From the NCBI GenBank assembly GCA_011365055.1, contig RDOG01000001.1:310001-374000 (forward strand): a DNA stretch of 64,000 nucleotides, given 5' to 3'. Positions within the stretch are counted from its first letter, which is position 1. Each line of letters begins with the position of its first letter. A program made the position numbers and the translations under genes. Under the pieces are notes generated by a model, which was given only the letters and a program-made list of their open reading frames with translations, was not told the origin of the DNA and made no database searches. Of this stretch, positions 36,850-46,696 are shown one piece after another. Origin of the DNA: Promethearchaeota archaeon (GTDB lineage Archaea > Asgardarchaeota > Lokiarchaeia > Helarchaeales > RDOG01).

Positions 36850-37734
36850 TTAAAGATCTTTAAGATATATCTTATATTTTCCGAGATTTCCTCCAAAATT
36901 TCCAGCTGAAATTTTTTGGACTCCAGGAAAAAGTTGTGCCACTTCAATGCATCTTTTCATTGCTTTTTTTACATCTTCCATTGTCAACCCATTTATCACG
37001 ATTTCTGGGATAGATTCTACTCCATCTGGTACTTTTGAACTTTCAATTTTGTATTTTAAAGTAGGACAATAGGGAACATTGGTAGGAGGACCTATTTCAG
37101 GATATTTTCCACCAATTTTTGAACCTGCAGAACATATATCAAAGGAAGTTATGACATCGTCCATTTTTAAAAGTTCCCTAACGCAAATATCACCGGCATC
37201 TATGCCGGTTTTAATATTTTCGCAGAATAACCAAATATTTCCTCCCATAACTCCATCCTTATATGAGATATTTTCTTCTATTAGAAAATCATGACCCATC
37301 ATTATAGGAACTGATATTAATTTTTTACTGTATTTTTCAATAATTTCTTCATAACCATCACCACAATGCCCAACATTATCCATCATATTGAATTTCATAT
37401 CTGAATTCATCCCATCAAAAACAGCAGTGGTCGGAACCACTAATATGCCTTGTCGAATCCTCCTACCTAGACGATCATATAAAAGTTCTTGAGATTTCTT
37501 ACCAATACCAGTTGTCCATAACTGTACTATTGCACCATCCCGACCATCAGGTGTTTCTTTCGCAGAAATCCATTTTACTAATCCACCTTCAGCATCGCCA
37601 AAAACAGTTGATGGTAAAGCAATAAAACTATACACTGCTTTTTCAAGTAGAAATTTTCTATTTGCAGTAATGATCAATTGAGAGACTGTACCCTCAAATG
37701 CTTCGGCATATTCTTCATAAAGGACTTCTGCCAT
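36850..37734 (-). CDS. ftr: Formylmethanofuran-tetrahydromethanopterin formyltransferase (Ftr)
   Basis: The 294-residue protein has the ordered Ftr signatures: TPDGRDGAIVQ, RQGILVVPTTAVFDGM, GDGYEE, GVMGGNIWLFCEN and the C-terminal KISAGNFGGNLGKYKI. Ftr moves a formyl group between methanofuran and tetrahydromethanopterin, a reversible step in the methyl branch of the archaeal Wood-Ljungdahl pathway or methanogenesis. It lies 10 bases downstream of purC and upstream of purL on the same strand. No other H4MPT-pathway gene (fwd, mch, mtd, mer) is in the window. Length matches the usual about 297 residues. Confidence 0.95.
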   Translation of the reverse strand: MAEVLYEEYAEAFEGTVSQLIITANRKFLLEKAVYSFIALPSTVFGDAEGGLVKWISAKETPDGRDGAIVQLWTTGIGKKSQELLYDRLGRRIRQGILVVPTTAVFDGMNSDMKFNMMDNVGHCGDGYEEIIEKYSKKLISVPIMMGHDFLIEENISYKDGVMGGNIWLFCENIKTGIDAGDICVRELLKMDDVITSFDICSAGSKIGGKYPEIGPPTNVPYCPTLKYKIESSKVPDGVESIPEIVINGLTMEDVKKAMKRCIEVAQLFPGVQKISAGNFGGNLGKYKIYLKDL

Positions 37735-37744
37735 TTAATCCCAC

Positions 37745-38479
37745 CTATAAGTTTGGTTTTTCACCGATAATTTTTTCATATAAATTTATGTATGTTTGTC
37801 TTACAATATCCAAATCTTTACCTTTTCTATAAACGTCCTTATCTAAAATATTACCATCTTGCAACCATAGTCTACAAGAATCACCATTTAATTCATCAGC
37901 AACCATCAAATTACCCTTTTTATCACGTCCAACTTCTATCTTGAAATCCACAAGAAATATTCCAATAGAATCAAAATATTGTGCCATTGCTTTGCTGACA
38001 TTTAAAGCTATTTCTTTCATTTTCTTTGATTCATCTAATGTAGCAACACCTAAAATTCTTAAATGATCATCAATGACGAGTGGATCGTGTTTTTCATCGT
38101 CTTTATAGAAAAATTCAACTAAATTTGGTTCAAATTTCATCTCAGGTTTTATAGGTAAACGTTCTAATATATGTCCAGCTGCAATTCGTCTGCAAACAAT
38201 TTCAACAGGTAACATTTCAACACTTTTAACGATCATATATCGTGGTGGAATGTATTTTATGAAATGTGTTTTTACACCAGCAGCTTCTAATACTTGAAAA
38301 AGTTTAGAAGAAATTGCACTATTAAGAAATCCTTTATCCTTCAAAACATCGTGCTTTAAACCATCACCCGCAGTAATATCATCTTTAAATTCTAATATAA
38401 CTTCATCAAGATTAACTGATTCATATACTATCTTTGTTTTACCTTCAGCAATTTTTTTACCTAATTTTATATCCGACAT
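37745..38479 (-). CDS. purC: Phosphoribosylaminoimidazole-succinocarboxamide synthase (PurC)
   Basis: The 244-residue protein carries the SAICAR synthetase signature: GKTKIVYE near the N-terminus, TAGDGLKHDVLKDKG, VVCRR-type EIVCRRIAAGHIL, LVDFKIEVGRD and ADELNGDSCRLW. It links CAIR and aspartate using ATP. I start at ATG 38479 rather than three codons upstream. It is the first gene of the purine cluster on this strand, followed after 10 bases by ftr. Confidence 0.95.
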   Translation of the reverse strand: MSDIKLGKKIAEGKTKIVYESVNLDEVILEFKDDITAGDGLKHDVLKDKGFLNSAISSKLFQVLEAAGVKTHFIKYIPPRYMIVKSVEMLPVEIVCRRIAAGHILERLPIKPEMKFEPNLVEFFYKDDEKHDPLVIDDHLRILGVATLDESKKMKEIALNVSKAMAQYFDSIGIFLVDFKIEVGRDKKGNLMVADELNGDSCRLWLQDGNILDKDVYRKGKDLDIVRQTYINLYEKIIGEKPNL

Positions 38480-38730
38480 AAATACCAACTATTATTTTTA
38501 ATTAGTTCTAAATTTCATATTTTGCATTCATATTATTCTATTTCAACTAATATGTACTATTTTTTATTAAAAAATTTTTATTATATTCTAATTGAAAACC
38601 TTTACCTTAAATTAAATGAAAAAATAAAAAATTTACTAAATAAATAATCAATTAAATTATTAATCTTTTTTTATAAAATAGGTATTAATATCTAAGAAAA
38701 ATAAAAAAATAGCAAGTATTTTGGGATAAA

Positions 38731-39129
38731 CTATTCATCGGGACTAGAAGGTGAATTTGATCCTTCAGATTCTTTCTCTTTTTTTAATTTTTTTGCATCT
38801 CGGATGTATTTAGGTTCTGAAGCTGCCTCAATTTTAAAAATGAATTTTAGGAAAAACATTTGTCCTGATTTAATTAATAATGTAAATAAAAGTATCAGAG
38901 CAAAAATACCTGTAATAAGACCACCCAGAATTAATACAAAAAGTCCATTGCTCGTCTCCCAAATTACATAGAAGAAGGCAACGACATTTAAGCCTCCAGT
39001 ACCTGCTTGTATAAGCATTTCGAATAACATATAAATAGCGCCAGCAAGTATGATGACAATTGCAATTATTAAACCCCAAGATAATATTCTAGCGAACGTT
39101 TCTTTCTGATCTGTTGTCCAACTTGACAT
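38731..39129 (-). CDS. Small membrane protein
   Basis: The 132-residue protein has two hydrophobic segments, at about 14-36 and 55-85, and a charged C-terminal tail rich in lysine, glutamate and serine. No family was recognised. It starts one base after the end of the next small membrane protein gene upstream, so the two likely form a complex or at least a bicistronic unit. Confidence 0.65.
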   Translation of the reverse strand: MSSWTTDQKETFARILSWGLIIAIVIILAGAIYMLFEMLIQAGTGGLNVVAFFYVIWETSNGLFVLILGGLITGIFALILLFTLLIKSGQMFFLKFIFKIEAASEPKYIRDAKKLKKEKESEGSNSPSSPDE

Positions 39130-39130
39130 T

Positions 39131-39400
39131 TTAAGCCTCCAATTTATCCTTTATTGATTCATAACCACGAGCATATAATACTGCTAATAATATTGTTATG
39201 AAAAAACCGGCAAAAATTCCTCCACCAACAATCAAGATTTTAATACCCAAACTACCTGCAAGGAATGCTGTTAATTTTCCAGTAGGCATGACAAGATCAG
39301 CAATGAACCAAACTAGACCAACAACAGAAATTACGATACCAACGATAATACCGCCAATAATGATTCCTGCAAAAATTTCTTTCCAATTATAAGTTCCCAT
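39131..39400 (-). CDS. Small membrane protein, partner of the previous gene
   Basis: The protein has 89 residues from ATG 39400 (GTG 39412 is an alternative, but it overlaps the GGTGA ribosome binding site). It has two or three glycine-rich hydrophobic helices (GIIIGGIIVGIV and GIKILIVGGGIFAGFF). Nothing in it points to a function. It precedes the other small membrane protein by one base. Confidence 0.65.
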   Translation of the reverse strand: MGTYNWKEIFAGIIIGGIIVGIVISVVGLVWFIADLVMPTGKLTAFLAGSLGIKILIVGGGIFAGFFITILLAVLYARGYESIKDKLEA

Positions 39401-39586
39401 GTGAAATTTCACCTATTTTTTTAAAATTTTATAGAATTGCAATATTGTATCTATAATAATATGTGTAATTTCATGATATTATTTATTATTAGATTATAAT
39501 AAAGAATAACGATTGCATTATTATTTAATATTATATTCATTTTCTTGATTTTATTCTATTTGAATTAAATGAATAAAGGGATAAGA

Positions 39587-39985
39587 ATGATTCATGAAAT
39601 TGAAATAAATACTTCAAAAAAAGAAGAAATCCTTGATATTACGAATAATATTTTAAATTTATGTAAACAAGAAGAAATATTTGATGGAATATGCTACATA
39701 TATATCCCACATACCACAGCAGGAATAAGCATTAATGAAAATGCAGATCCAGCAGTTAAAAAAGATATATTAAAGATATTAAAGCATATTATTCCAGGGA
39801 ATTTAAATTACGAACATGCAGAAAATAATTCACCTGCACATGCTAAAGCAATGCTTTGTGGATTTTCAATAGAAATTTTTATCGAGAATGGAGCTTTAAA
39901 CTTAGGAACATGGCAAGGAATTTATTTTTGTGAATTTGATGGCCCTAGAAGAAGGTATATTCATGTAAAATTTATTAGAACTTAA
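39587..39985 (+). CDS. YjbQ/UPF0047 family protein (secondary thiamine-phosphate synthase)
   Basis: The protein follows the YjbQ family: IYIPHTTAGISINENADP near residue 50, GNLNYEHAENNSPAHAKAML, and the C-terminal GTWQGIYFCEFDGPRRR. The conserved histidines and the final EFDGPR motif are intact. Family members have weak thiamine-phosphate synthase activity; the physiological role is not settled. I choose ATG 39587 with AGGG six bases upstream. The radical SAM gene begins 38 bases downstream and is probably co-transcribed. Confidence 0.9.
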   Translation: MIHEIEINTSKKEEILDITNNILNLCKQEEIFDGICYIYIPHTTAGISINENADPAVKKDILKILKHIIPGNLNYEHAENNSPAHAKAMLCGFSIEIFIENGALNLGTWQGIYFCEFDGPRRRYIHVKFIRT

Positions 39986-40022
39986 ATTTATTTTTATTGA
40001 GGAATGTGATATTTCCAAAATT

Positions 40023-41057
40023 ATGTGTGAAATGAAAAAGCAAGGCTTAGAGCAAGGTTCTTGTTCAGTCAGAATGCCTGATAAGACAGATTTACCTGCC
40101 TGTAAAGCTACTTTGAAATTTGAGGATGGACAGTTTCATCGATTGATTACCTCGTGCCATCTTTCAAGACCCGAAGATTACTTTTCAATTTATCAATCAG
40201 GATGCAATTTCTCTTGCTTAAATTGTCATTCATGGGAATTTTCTCAGATATATAATGGGCAATGGATGTCTTCAGATGATATAGCGGATCTATCAAAAGA
40301 ATATGAATCTATGATAACTGTTTGGGAACCAAGAAATCGAGCTTTAATGATTACTGCAATGGATTTATGTTTACATTGCGGTCATTGTATAATTCATAAT
40401 AAAAGAGGTCCAAATTGTCCAAAAAAAATAAGCTCAGACAAAATCATATTAGGACCTCAAGGATTTGGACCTGCCAGAAATATAATTGCATTTACCGGCG
40501 GAGATATTTTATGTCAAGCAAAATTTTATAGTGAAGTAACAAAAAAAATAAAAGATCAATGTAAAAAAATGTGGGTTCTGCTTGAAACTAATGGTTACGG
40601 ATTAACTGAGAAGAACTTAGATATATTTAAAGCGTCAGGAGTAGATTCTTTTTGGTTGGATATCAAAGCTTTCGATGAAAAGTTGCATAAAAAATTATGT
40701 GGAACTCCAAACAAAACAATATTAGACGCGCCTCAAAAGATAATTGATAGGGATATGGAACTTGAAGTATTGACACCATATATTCCTGGATGGGTTGAAA
40801 CAGATCAAATTGAAAAAATTGCAGAATTAATTGCTAATATTAATCCAAATATTTATTACGTGATTTTGGCTTTTTTCCCCATGTTTAAATTGAAATCCGA
40901 ACGTGCACCAACGCTAATGGAAATGCTAAAATCATTTTCCATTGCAAAATCTAAAGGATTAAAAAATGTTAAATTAGGAAATTTAGGTGTATTTATAAAA
41001 ACAAATCAAGATATGAAAACATTATTAGCAGTTGCAGGAAAAGAAGCCATAGGTTAG
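40023..41057 (+). CDS. Radical SAM protein related to pyruvate formate-lyase-activating enzymes
   Basis: The 344-residue protein has the radical SAM cluster motif GCNFSCLNCHSW (CxxxCxxC) at about residue 60 and SAM-binding elements ITAFTGGDI-type (FTGGDIL) and VLLETNGYG. A second cysteine cluster, CLHCGHC plus a later PNC, could hold an auxiliary 4Fe-4S cluster. Its closest overall pattern is the PflA-like archaeal family with unknown substrate. It is downstream of the YjbQ gene and ends eight bases before the phosphodiesterase gene, so three genes may form one operon. Confidence 0.85.
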   Translation: MCEMKKQGLEQGSCSVRMPDKTDLPACKATLKFEDGQFHRLITSCHLSRPEDYFSIYQSGCNFSCLNCHSWEFSQIYNGQWMSSDDIADLSKEYESMITVWEPRNRALMITAMDLCLHCGHCIIHNKRGPNCPKKISSDKIILGPQGFGPARNIIAFTGGDILCQAKFYSEVTKKIKDQCKKMWVLLETNGYGLTEKNLDIFKASGVDSFWLDIKAFDEKLHKKLCGTPNKTILDAPQKIIDRDMELEVLTPYIPGWVETDQIEKIAELIANINPNIYYVILAFFPMFKLKSERAPTLMEMLKSFSIAKSKGLKNVKLGNLGVFIKTNQDMKTLLAVAGKEAIG

Positions 41058-41065
41058 GATAAAGC

Positions 41066-42133
41066 ATGAGAGTTTTTCTTATTATTTTAGATGGATGTCC
41101 ATCATATCAAATTAATCAAAAAAATACACCATTTTTGTGGAAAATGAAGGAAAATGGGTTATATTTTTCAAATTGTAAGACAATTTTTCCAAGTGTAACT
41201 TATGCCTGTCATACAACCATTATTACTGGAAGATATCCTAATGAACATGGAATGATTGGAAATTTATTTTTTGATAGAAAAAAACAAAAAATCTCTAATT
41301 ATGACAATTTTAATGATTTAAGGGATGCAGTTAAAAGTGAAACTATATTTAAATTATTAGAACCAATTGAAACCGCAGCAATTTGTGAACCTATTCCGAT
41401 TGATGCAAAGCATGTGACCCCATTTTTCTCGATTTATAGGAAAGAATTGCATTTACATAATTTAATCGTTTATAATGAAACCTTAAGACATATGAATAAT
41501 TCTCAAATTAATTTTTTTTGTTTAAATTTTACGGGCGTTGATGGATATGGTGAACAATTTGGACCAGACAGTAATGAATTTCTTAATGAAATGAAAAAAG
41601 TTGATAACTTCATTTCGAAAATTTATGAAAATACGAATGAAGCAATTTTTTTTATTGTTGCAGACCATGGAATGGTTAATATTAAAGAATATATTGATAT
41701 GAATGATATAATAAAAAAATTTAATGATAAAATTATCGTTGCACCTTCACATAGAATGTGCCATGTTTACTGCGATGAAAAGGATGTAAAAGATCTCAAG
41801 ATTTTTTTAAAAAATCTTGACTATATTGATAAAATATTTGATCAAAATGACATAAAAAAATTGAACCTATTTCATGAAAGATCGGGAAATATTACTTTTT
41901 CTGCGAAAGAAGGATTTGAATTTGGGGTAAAAGGATTAAAAGGGAGCCATGGTGGATTTTTAGATATCGAAATGAATGTTCCGCTCCTAATTTTCTCTAA
42001 AAATTTAAAAGTTTCCTTTAAACATAATTTAAAAAAAGTTAGTATCATAGATATCGTGCCTACAATCTTAAGTTTATTTAATGTCGGTTTAGAACCAAGT
42101 TTGTTGGGAACGATTTTAGTGAATTTAAGTTAA
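41066..42133 (+). CDS. Type I phosphodiesterase/nucleotide pyrophosphatase (alkaline phosphatase superfamily)
   Basis: The 355-residue protein has the metal- and nucleophile-bearing segments of the family: LIILDGCP, IFPSVTYACHTTIITGRYPNEHGM with the likely nucleophile threonine or serine, VADHGM, and GSHGG for the second metal. It would hydrolyse phosphodiesters, possibly nucleotide or phospholipid-derived. It carries no signal peptide. The substrate cannot be read from the sequence. Confidence 0.88.
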   Translation: MRVFLIILDGCPSYQINQKNTPFLWKMKENGLYFSNCKTIFPSVTYACHTTIITGRYPNEHGMIGNLFFDRKKQKISNYDNFNDLRDAVKSETIFKLLEPIETAAICEPIPIDAKHVTPFFSIYRKELHLHNLIVYNETLRHMNNSQINFFCLNFTGVDGYGEQFGPDSNEFLNEMKKVDNFISKIYENTNEAIFFIVADHGMVNIKEYIDMNDIIKKFNDKIIVAPSHRMCHVYCDEKDVKDLKIFLKNLDYIDKIFDQNDIKKLNLFHERSGNITFSAKEGFEFGVKGLKGSHGGFLDIEMNVPLLIFSKNLKVSFKHNLKKVSIIDIVPTILSLFNVGLEPSLLGTILVNLS

Positions 42134-42195
42134 AATTCCCCAAAACATTTTTAAATTAAAGTTTTATTTAGATTAGAAACTAAAGATGATTTTAC

Positions 42196-43659
42196 ATGAA
42201 AATCAATTTTAGAGAAAAAATCCATTCACGCGATGCTACTACTTTTAATGATGTGATTTTATTACCCGGTTACACGACCATTGAACCGGAAGAAGCTGAT
42301 GTTTCCACTCATTTATCTAAGGATTTTTTATTAAATTTACCTTTCTTAAGTTCACCCATGGATACTGTAACCGAATCTGAAATGGCCATTGCATTAGCTA
42401 GATTAGGCGGGCTTGGTATAATTCATAGAAACTGTTCTATTGAAGAACAAATTGAAATGGCAAAAAAATTGAAGCGAGCAGAAAGTTTCGTAATTTCAGA
42501 TGTCATCACTATTACTCAAAATAAAACTGTTGAAGAAGCATCAAAATTAATGAAAGATAAAAACATTCGAGGATTACCAGTTATTGAAAAAAATAATGAA
42601 TTGATTGGTATAGTTACTTGGCGAGATGTTAGATTCGCAGAAAATATTTCAAAATTGTTAGTTAAAGATGTAATGACTAAAAAACCTGATTTAGTCACAG
42701 CACCTAAATCGATTTCTACTGATGAAGCTCTTCGGTTAATGCATCAACATAGAATCGAAAAGTTGCCTGTAACCGAAAATGGTAATTTGATAGGATTAAT
42801 TACAACAAAAGATCTATTACTTAAGGGAAAATTTCCACTTGCATCTAGAGATCCCGATGGCAGTTTATTATGCGGGGCTGCAATTTCACCTTTCGATCTT
42901 GATCGAGCTATTGGATTGGCAAAAATCGCAGACATTTTAGTAACTGATGTCTCGCATTTTCATAACAAGAATTGTTTTGATGCAACTAAAAAACTCTTAA
43001 AAAAGATAGATGTACCTCTAATAGTGGGTAATATAGGAACTTATAATGCAGCTTCAGATGTCATTTCTAAATTAGAGGGTGTTATTGGTTTGCGAGTAGG
43101 TATCGGAAGCGGTTCTATCTGTTCTACTAGTGTCATTACTCGAGCTGGTTCTCCAACTTTATTTGCAACTGCAAACTGTGCTGATGCAGTTCGAGATCTT
43201 GGCGCAGATTTATCAATTATAGCCGATGGTGGCATTAAAAATCCTGGTGATGTGGCGGTTGCTATTGCAGCAGGAGCATCAGCAGTCATGATGGGTAATG
43301 TTTTTGCTCGATGTAAAGAATCTCCAGGTGAAATTATTGGTATTGGAGGAAGATACTATAAAAAATATTATGGTATGGGATCTGCCGCAGCAAGAAGCAA
43401 GCGATATTCATTAGATCGATACAGTCAACCATCAAAAGGCATATCTGAAGGTGTTGAAGGATACGTACCTTATAGAGGCCCATTGATCGATACTATTAAT
43501 GAAATTATTGCGGGTTTAAAAGCAGCAATGGGATATGTAGGCGCAATTTCTATAAAAGAAATGTGGGAAAAAGCCCAATTAGCTAGGATCTCAGCAGCAG
43601 GAATGCGTGAAACAAATCCACATGATATATATTTACCGGATAAAAGTCAATCGGATTAA
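42196..43659 (+). CDS. guaB: Inosine-5'-monophosphate dehydrogenase with CBS pair
   Basis: The 487-residue enzyme oxidises IMP to XMP, committing purines to GMP. The TIM barrel has GIGSGSICSTSVI with the catalytic cysteine, the IMP-binding IADGGI and GGRYYKKYYGMGS, and the flap RYSQPSKGISEGVEG. Two CBS domains (about residues 95-210) are inserted as usual. It starts at 42196 and the stop overlaps the convergent GDPD gene by four bases. It complements the de novo purine cluster 4 kb away. Confidence 0.97.
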   Translation: MKINFREKIHSRDATTFNDVILLPGYTTIEPEEADVSTHLSKDFLLNLPFLSSPMDTVTESEMAIALARLGGLGIIHRNCSIEEQIEMAKKLKRAESFVISDVITITQNKTVEEASKLMKDKNIRGLPVIEKNNELIGIVTWRDVRFAENISKLLVKDVMTKKPDLVTAPKSISTDEALRLMHQHRIEKLPVTENGNLIGLITTKDLLLKGKFPLASRDPDGSLLCGAAISPFDLDRAIGLAKIADILVTDVSHFHNKNCFDATKKLLKKIDVPLIVGNIGTYNAASDVISKLEGVIGLRVGIGSGSICSTSVITRAGSPTLFATANCADAVRDLGADLSIIADGGIKNPGDVAVAIAAGASAVMMGNVFARCKESPGEIIGIGGRYYKKYYGMGSAAARSKRYSLDRYSQPSKGISEGVEGYVPYRGPLIDTINEIIAGLKAAMGYVGAISIKEMWEKAQLARISAAGMRETNPHDIYLPDKSQSD

Positions 43660-44348
43660 GCTAAAATATCAGGATAATCCGTAAAAATACCATTTATCCC
43701 TTTTTTCCTCAAATCTAGAATTTTTTCTTTATTATTTACTGTAAAAGGATATATTTTAAGATTGAATTTTTGTGCATTTTCAATAAATCCATTTGTTAAA
43801 ATATTGTACTTAGGATTAATGGCTTCTACTCCAAGACTAACAAGTTTCCTGAATGGATATCCTAATTGTAAAATTCGATAAGGAAAAATAGTTAAAAACG
43901 CAATTCGAGCCTTAAATTCAATCCTTCTTATTTTCATTAAACTTTGAAATGAAAAATTAGAAAAAATTACTTCATTCAATAAATCATATCTTTTTATCAT
44001 TTTTAATAAAATTTCTTCAATATTTTGAGCTTTAATTTCTAAATTAAATTGTATCTTTCCATTAAATTCGTTCAATAATTCCTCAACAGTTAAAATTGAA
44101 TCTCCATTTCTCAATTTAAATTTTTCAAGTTCATTATAATTTAATCTTGAGATAAATTTTCTATTTTTAGTGGCATGATATAAATTATTGTTATGACTTA
44201 AAACTAAAATATTGTCTTTAGTTCTTTGGACATCTGTTTCTATCATATCAGCTTTTAATTTAACTGCTCTTTTAAAAGCACTCATTGAATTTTCAAATTC
44301 ATAACCAGAAGCACCCCTGTGAGCAATTATTTTAAATTCTTTCTTCAT
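43656..44348 (-). CDS. Glycerophosphodiester phosphodiesterase family protein
   Basis: The 230-residue protein begins IIAHRGASGYEFENSMSAF, followed by MIETDVQ and LSHNNNLYHAT, the family's catalytic histidine and metal-binding acidic residues. It hydrolyses glycerophosphodiesters, releasing glycerol phosphate; archaeal ether lipid turnover is a plausible setting but is not shown. There is no signal peptide, so the enzyme is probably cytosolic. Confidence 0.92.
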   Translation of the reverse strand: MKKEFKIIAHRGASGYEFENSMSAFKRAVKLKADMIETDVQRTKDNILVLSHNNNLYHATKNRKFISRLNYNELEKFKLRNGDSILTVEELLNEFNGKIQFNLEIKAQNIEEILLKMIKRYDLLNEVIFSNFSFQSLMKIRRIEFKARIAFLTIFPYRILQLGYPFRKLVSLGVEAINPKYNILTNGFIENAQKFNLKIYPFTVNNKEKILDLRKKGINGIFTDYPDILA

Positions 44349-44529
44349 TTAAAGCTCATTTCAGAATTTTTATAAATATTTATTGACCATTTAAATTTTA
44401 ATGCTAAAATATCTTAAAAAATAATAATTAATCTAACCATTAAATTGTATAAAATTAAACAGATCAATGAACTTTTTTATTCTTATTAAATTATTTCAAT
44501 TGAATAAGAGTTTTTATGGAGATTTTTTA

Positions 44530-45645
44530 ATGACTGAAGTAGATCATTATGAAAATGTCAGACGAAAAATGAGAATAGGACAATTGGGCACACCAAAACA
44601 TAAAAAAACAATCGAATTTTTAAAAGTTTTATATGATGATGAAGAAATTGAGCTTCTAGATAATTTTGAAAGAGGTTATCAACTTTTATCACCTGCAAAA
44701 CTTGCAAAAAAAGCAGGTTGGGATAAGGATAAGGTAAAAAATATTTTGAAAAGACTCGGCAAGAGGGGTGCTATTTTTCATATGGGTGGCAACTATGGAC
44801 TAATAAACTTAGTTCCAGGTTTCTTTGAGCATTATATTCTTACAAGAGGCGATAGTGAAGAGAATACAATAAAGGTAGCAGAATATTTAAGATGGGCTTT
44901 TTTAAATCTGACTCCCCAAATGTTTAATAATATGGATCCACCCATTTGGTTACCTAAATTACCTTATGATGCTGAAGATAAATTAATTGAAATTGATGAA
45001 GCTATCCCTTTAAAAGATCAACAAGTCTTTACAGGTGAAATGGTTAGAGAATTAATCAATAAAAATGATTACTTTGCAAAGGTTTACTGTCAATGTAGGG
45101 AAGTAGGAGAATTAACAGGCAATCCGTGTGAAATACCAAGAGATTTAGGGTGTTTATTGTGTGGACTCACAGCTAAGATTGGAGTGGATGCAGGTTGGGC
45201 AGAAGAAATTCCGACAAAAGAAGATGCTATCAAATATACTAAAGAATGCGAGAAAGCAGGATTGGTCCATTATGGGATGAATATGGGAGCCATTACATTC
45301 ATCTGTAATTGTTGTAGATGCCATTGTTGTGGACTTGCAGGTATGGCTAAAATTGGAGTTGCAGATTATGGAAAATCCAATTTCCAGCCCAAATGGAATC
45401 CAGAACTTTGTATCTTCTGCGATAAATGTGTTAAAGTATGTCCGATGGAAGCAATCCTTCATCAACATCCAGTTAAAGATGAGAATGATAAGATGATATA
45501 TAACTTACAAAATTGTCTTGGATGTGGTCTATGTGCAGCTAATTGCCCGAAAGAAGCGATTACATTAGTAAAAGTTAGAACAAATCCAACACCAGAAATG
45601 GGTGGAATAGGTAAACAAATTCAAGAAGGTTTGACAGGCAAATAA
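44530..45645 (+). CDS. Iron-sulfur protein with N-terminal helix-turn-helix and cysteine-dense core
   Basis: The 371-residue protein has three parts. Residues about 20-80 look like a winged helix (LLSPAKLAKKAGWDKDKV). The middle contains YCQCR and, near residue 260, ICNCCRCHCC, an exceptionally dense cysteine cluster. The C-terminal end is a 2[4Fe-4S] ferredoxin with CIFCDKCVKVCP and CLGCGLCAANCP. ATG 44530 follows GGAG at eight bases. It could link a redox or metal signal to DNA binding or act as an electron carrier. It shares the middle and ferredoxin parts with the gene at 55803-56588. Confidence 0.8.
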   Translation: MTEVDHYENVRRKMRIGQLGTPKHKKTIEFLKVLYDDEEIELLDNFERGYQLLSPAKLAKKAGWDKDKVKNILKRLGKRGAIFHMGGNYGLINLVPGFFEHYILTRGDSEENTIKVAEYLRWAFLNLTPQMFNNMDPPIWLPKLPYDAEDKLIEIDEAIPLKDQQVFTGEMVRELINKNDYFAKVYCQCREVGELTGNPCEIPRDLGCLLCGLTAKIGVDAGWAEEIPTKEDAIKYTKECEKAGLVHYGMNMGAITFICNCCRCHCCGLAGMAKIGVADYGKSNFQPKWNPELCIFCDKCVKVCPMEAILHQHPVKDENDKMIYNLQNCLGCGLCAANCPKEAITLVKVRTNPTPEMGGIGKQIQEGLTGK

Positions 45646-45649
45646 AATT

Positions 45650-46564
45650 TTATTTAGCATTATCTAACTCTTCAACACCATATTTTTCTTTTAAAAACCT
45701 ACTAACATCAAGCTTAAGCATAAACCAAATGATGATTATTGTGATTAATAAAATAAGCCATCCTTCAATCCAACTCCCAGTTCCAGCTGTTGTTGTTGGA
45801 AATTGAATGAAAGAAATTATTAAAAACACCGCAATAATGATGAATATAAAACCAGTTATAACACTTAGTAGAACTGTTTTTTTAGTTTCCCAATTATTTT
45901 TTTTCGCATGTAGGACTAAATAAATTACAATTGAGACACCTATTGCAATTGTTATTAAAATTATAATAATTATAAAGACCATGGCTAATTGAGGAGAGCC
46001 AATAGAAGCCCCAGCCATGGCGAAAACTAACATCATGCCTAATTTACCCAACCAACAAGATGAAATAGTCTTTTTTATATCAAATCCAGTCAATCCAATA
46101 GGTACCATAACATTATCATCATTTAATGGAGTTAATCCAAAAAGAAAAATTAAAAACATAGTTAATAAAGGTCTTTGATTGACTAATAATTCCCATTTGT
46201 TTAATTTTTCAATATTTTTCTTTTTCAAAGCTTCTCTTGTACCTCTACCAATTAAATAACCAACAATTTCCCCAAGTAATGCACCAAGAGAAGCTGTTAA
46301 AGCAGGCAAAATAAACAATTCTGGAAATTTATTAGCCACGGGGATGATTATGAAGGTGTAAGGCGTCGGAAATGGAAGTATGTTACCTATTAAGCAAACC
46401 AGAAAAACAATGCATAATTGTTCTCCGAAATTCAATCCAGGGATTTGCCATGCAGACAAATTTAAAATATTTCCTAATTCTGGAAAAAAAACAAAAATCA
46501 CGGCTAAAATTGTAAATATAGCACAAATACTTATGAATATATAATCAATTTTTTCAAGTTTCAA
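45650..46564 (-). CDS. VTT/DedA-like membrane protein
   Basis: The 304-residue protein has about seven hydrophobic helices with the pattern of small multidrug-export/VTT (DedA-like) proteins: LPFPTPYTFIIIPVANKFPE, LGALLGEIVGYLIGRGTRE and the following helix with a PLNDDN turn. These families include lipid scramblases and flotillin-like transporters; function here is unknown. It reads divergently from the oxidoreductase operon. The start codon is TTG, with no strong ribosome binding site visible. Confidence 0.68.
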   Translation of the reverse strand: MKLEKIDYIFISICAIFTILAVIFVFFPELGNILNLSAWQIPGLNFGEQLCIVFLVCLIGNILPFPTPYTFIIIPVANKFPELFILPALTASLGALLGEIVGYLIGRGTREALKKKNIEKLNKWELLVNQRPLLTMFLIFLFGLTPLNDDNVMVPIGLTGFDIKKTISSCWLGKLGMMLVFAMAGASIGSPQLAMVFIIIIILITIAIGVSIVIYLVLHAKKNNWETKKTVLLSVITGFIFIIIAVFLIISFIQFPTTTAGTGSWIEGWLILLITIIIIWFMLKLDVSRFLKEKYGVEELDNAK

Positions 46565-46696
46565 GATAACAACTTCGTTTTATACTAAAATTTTTAATAG
46601 AAAATTTATTTGAAGTTACTATAATCAGATAGTTCTTAAAGGTTATAGTTTTAACGTTTTTACTAAAAATATCTAGCACGAATTAGGTTGTGGCAC

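Noticed and set aside
36732..36947. Short Phe/Lys-rich open frame in the ftr end and the gap after it
   Set aside because: It is a low-complexity translation of AT-rich sequence that overlaps ftr in another frame.
45154..45468. Open frame antisense to the iron-sulfur gene
   Set aside because: It is a mirror of the cysteine-rich coding sequence in the opposite strand and has no own ribosome binding site.
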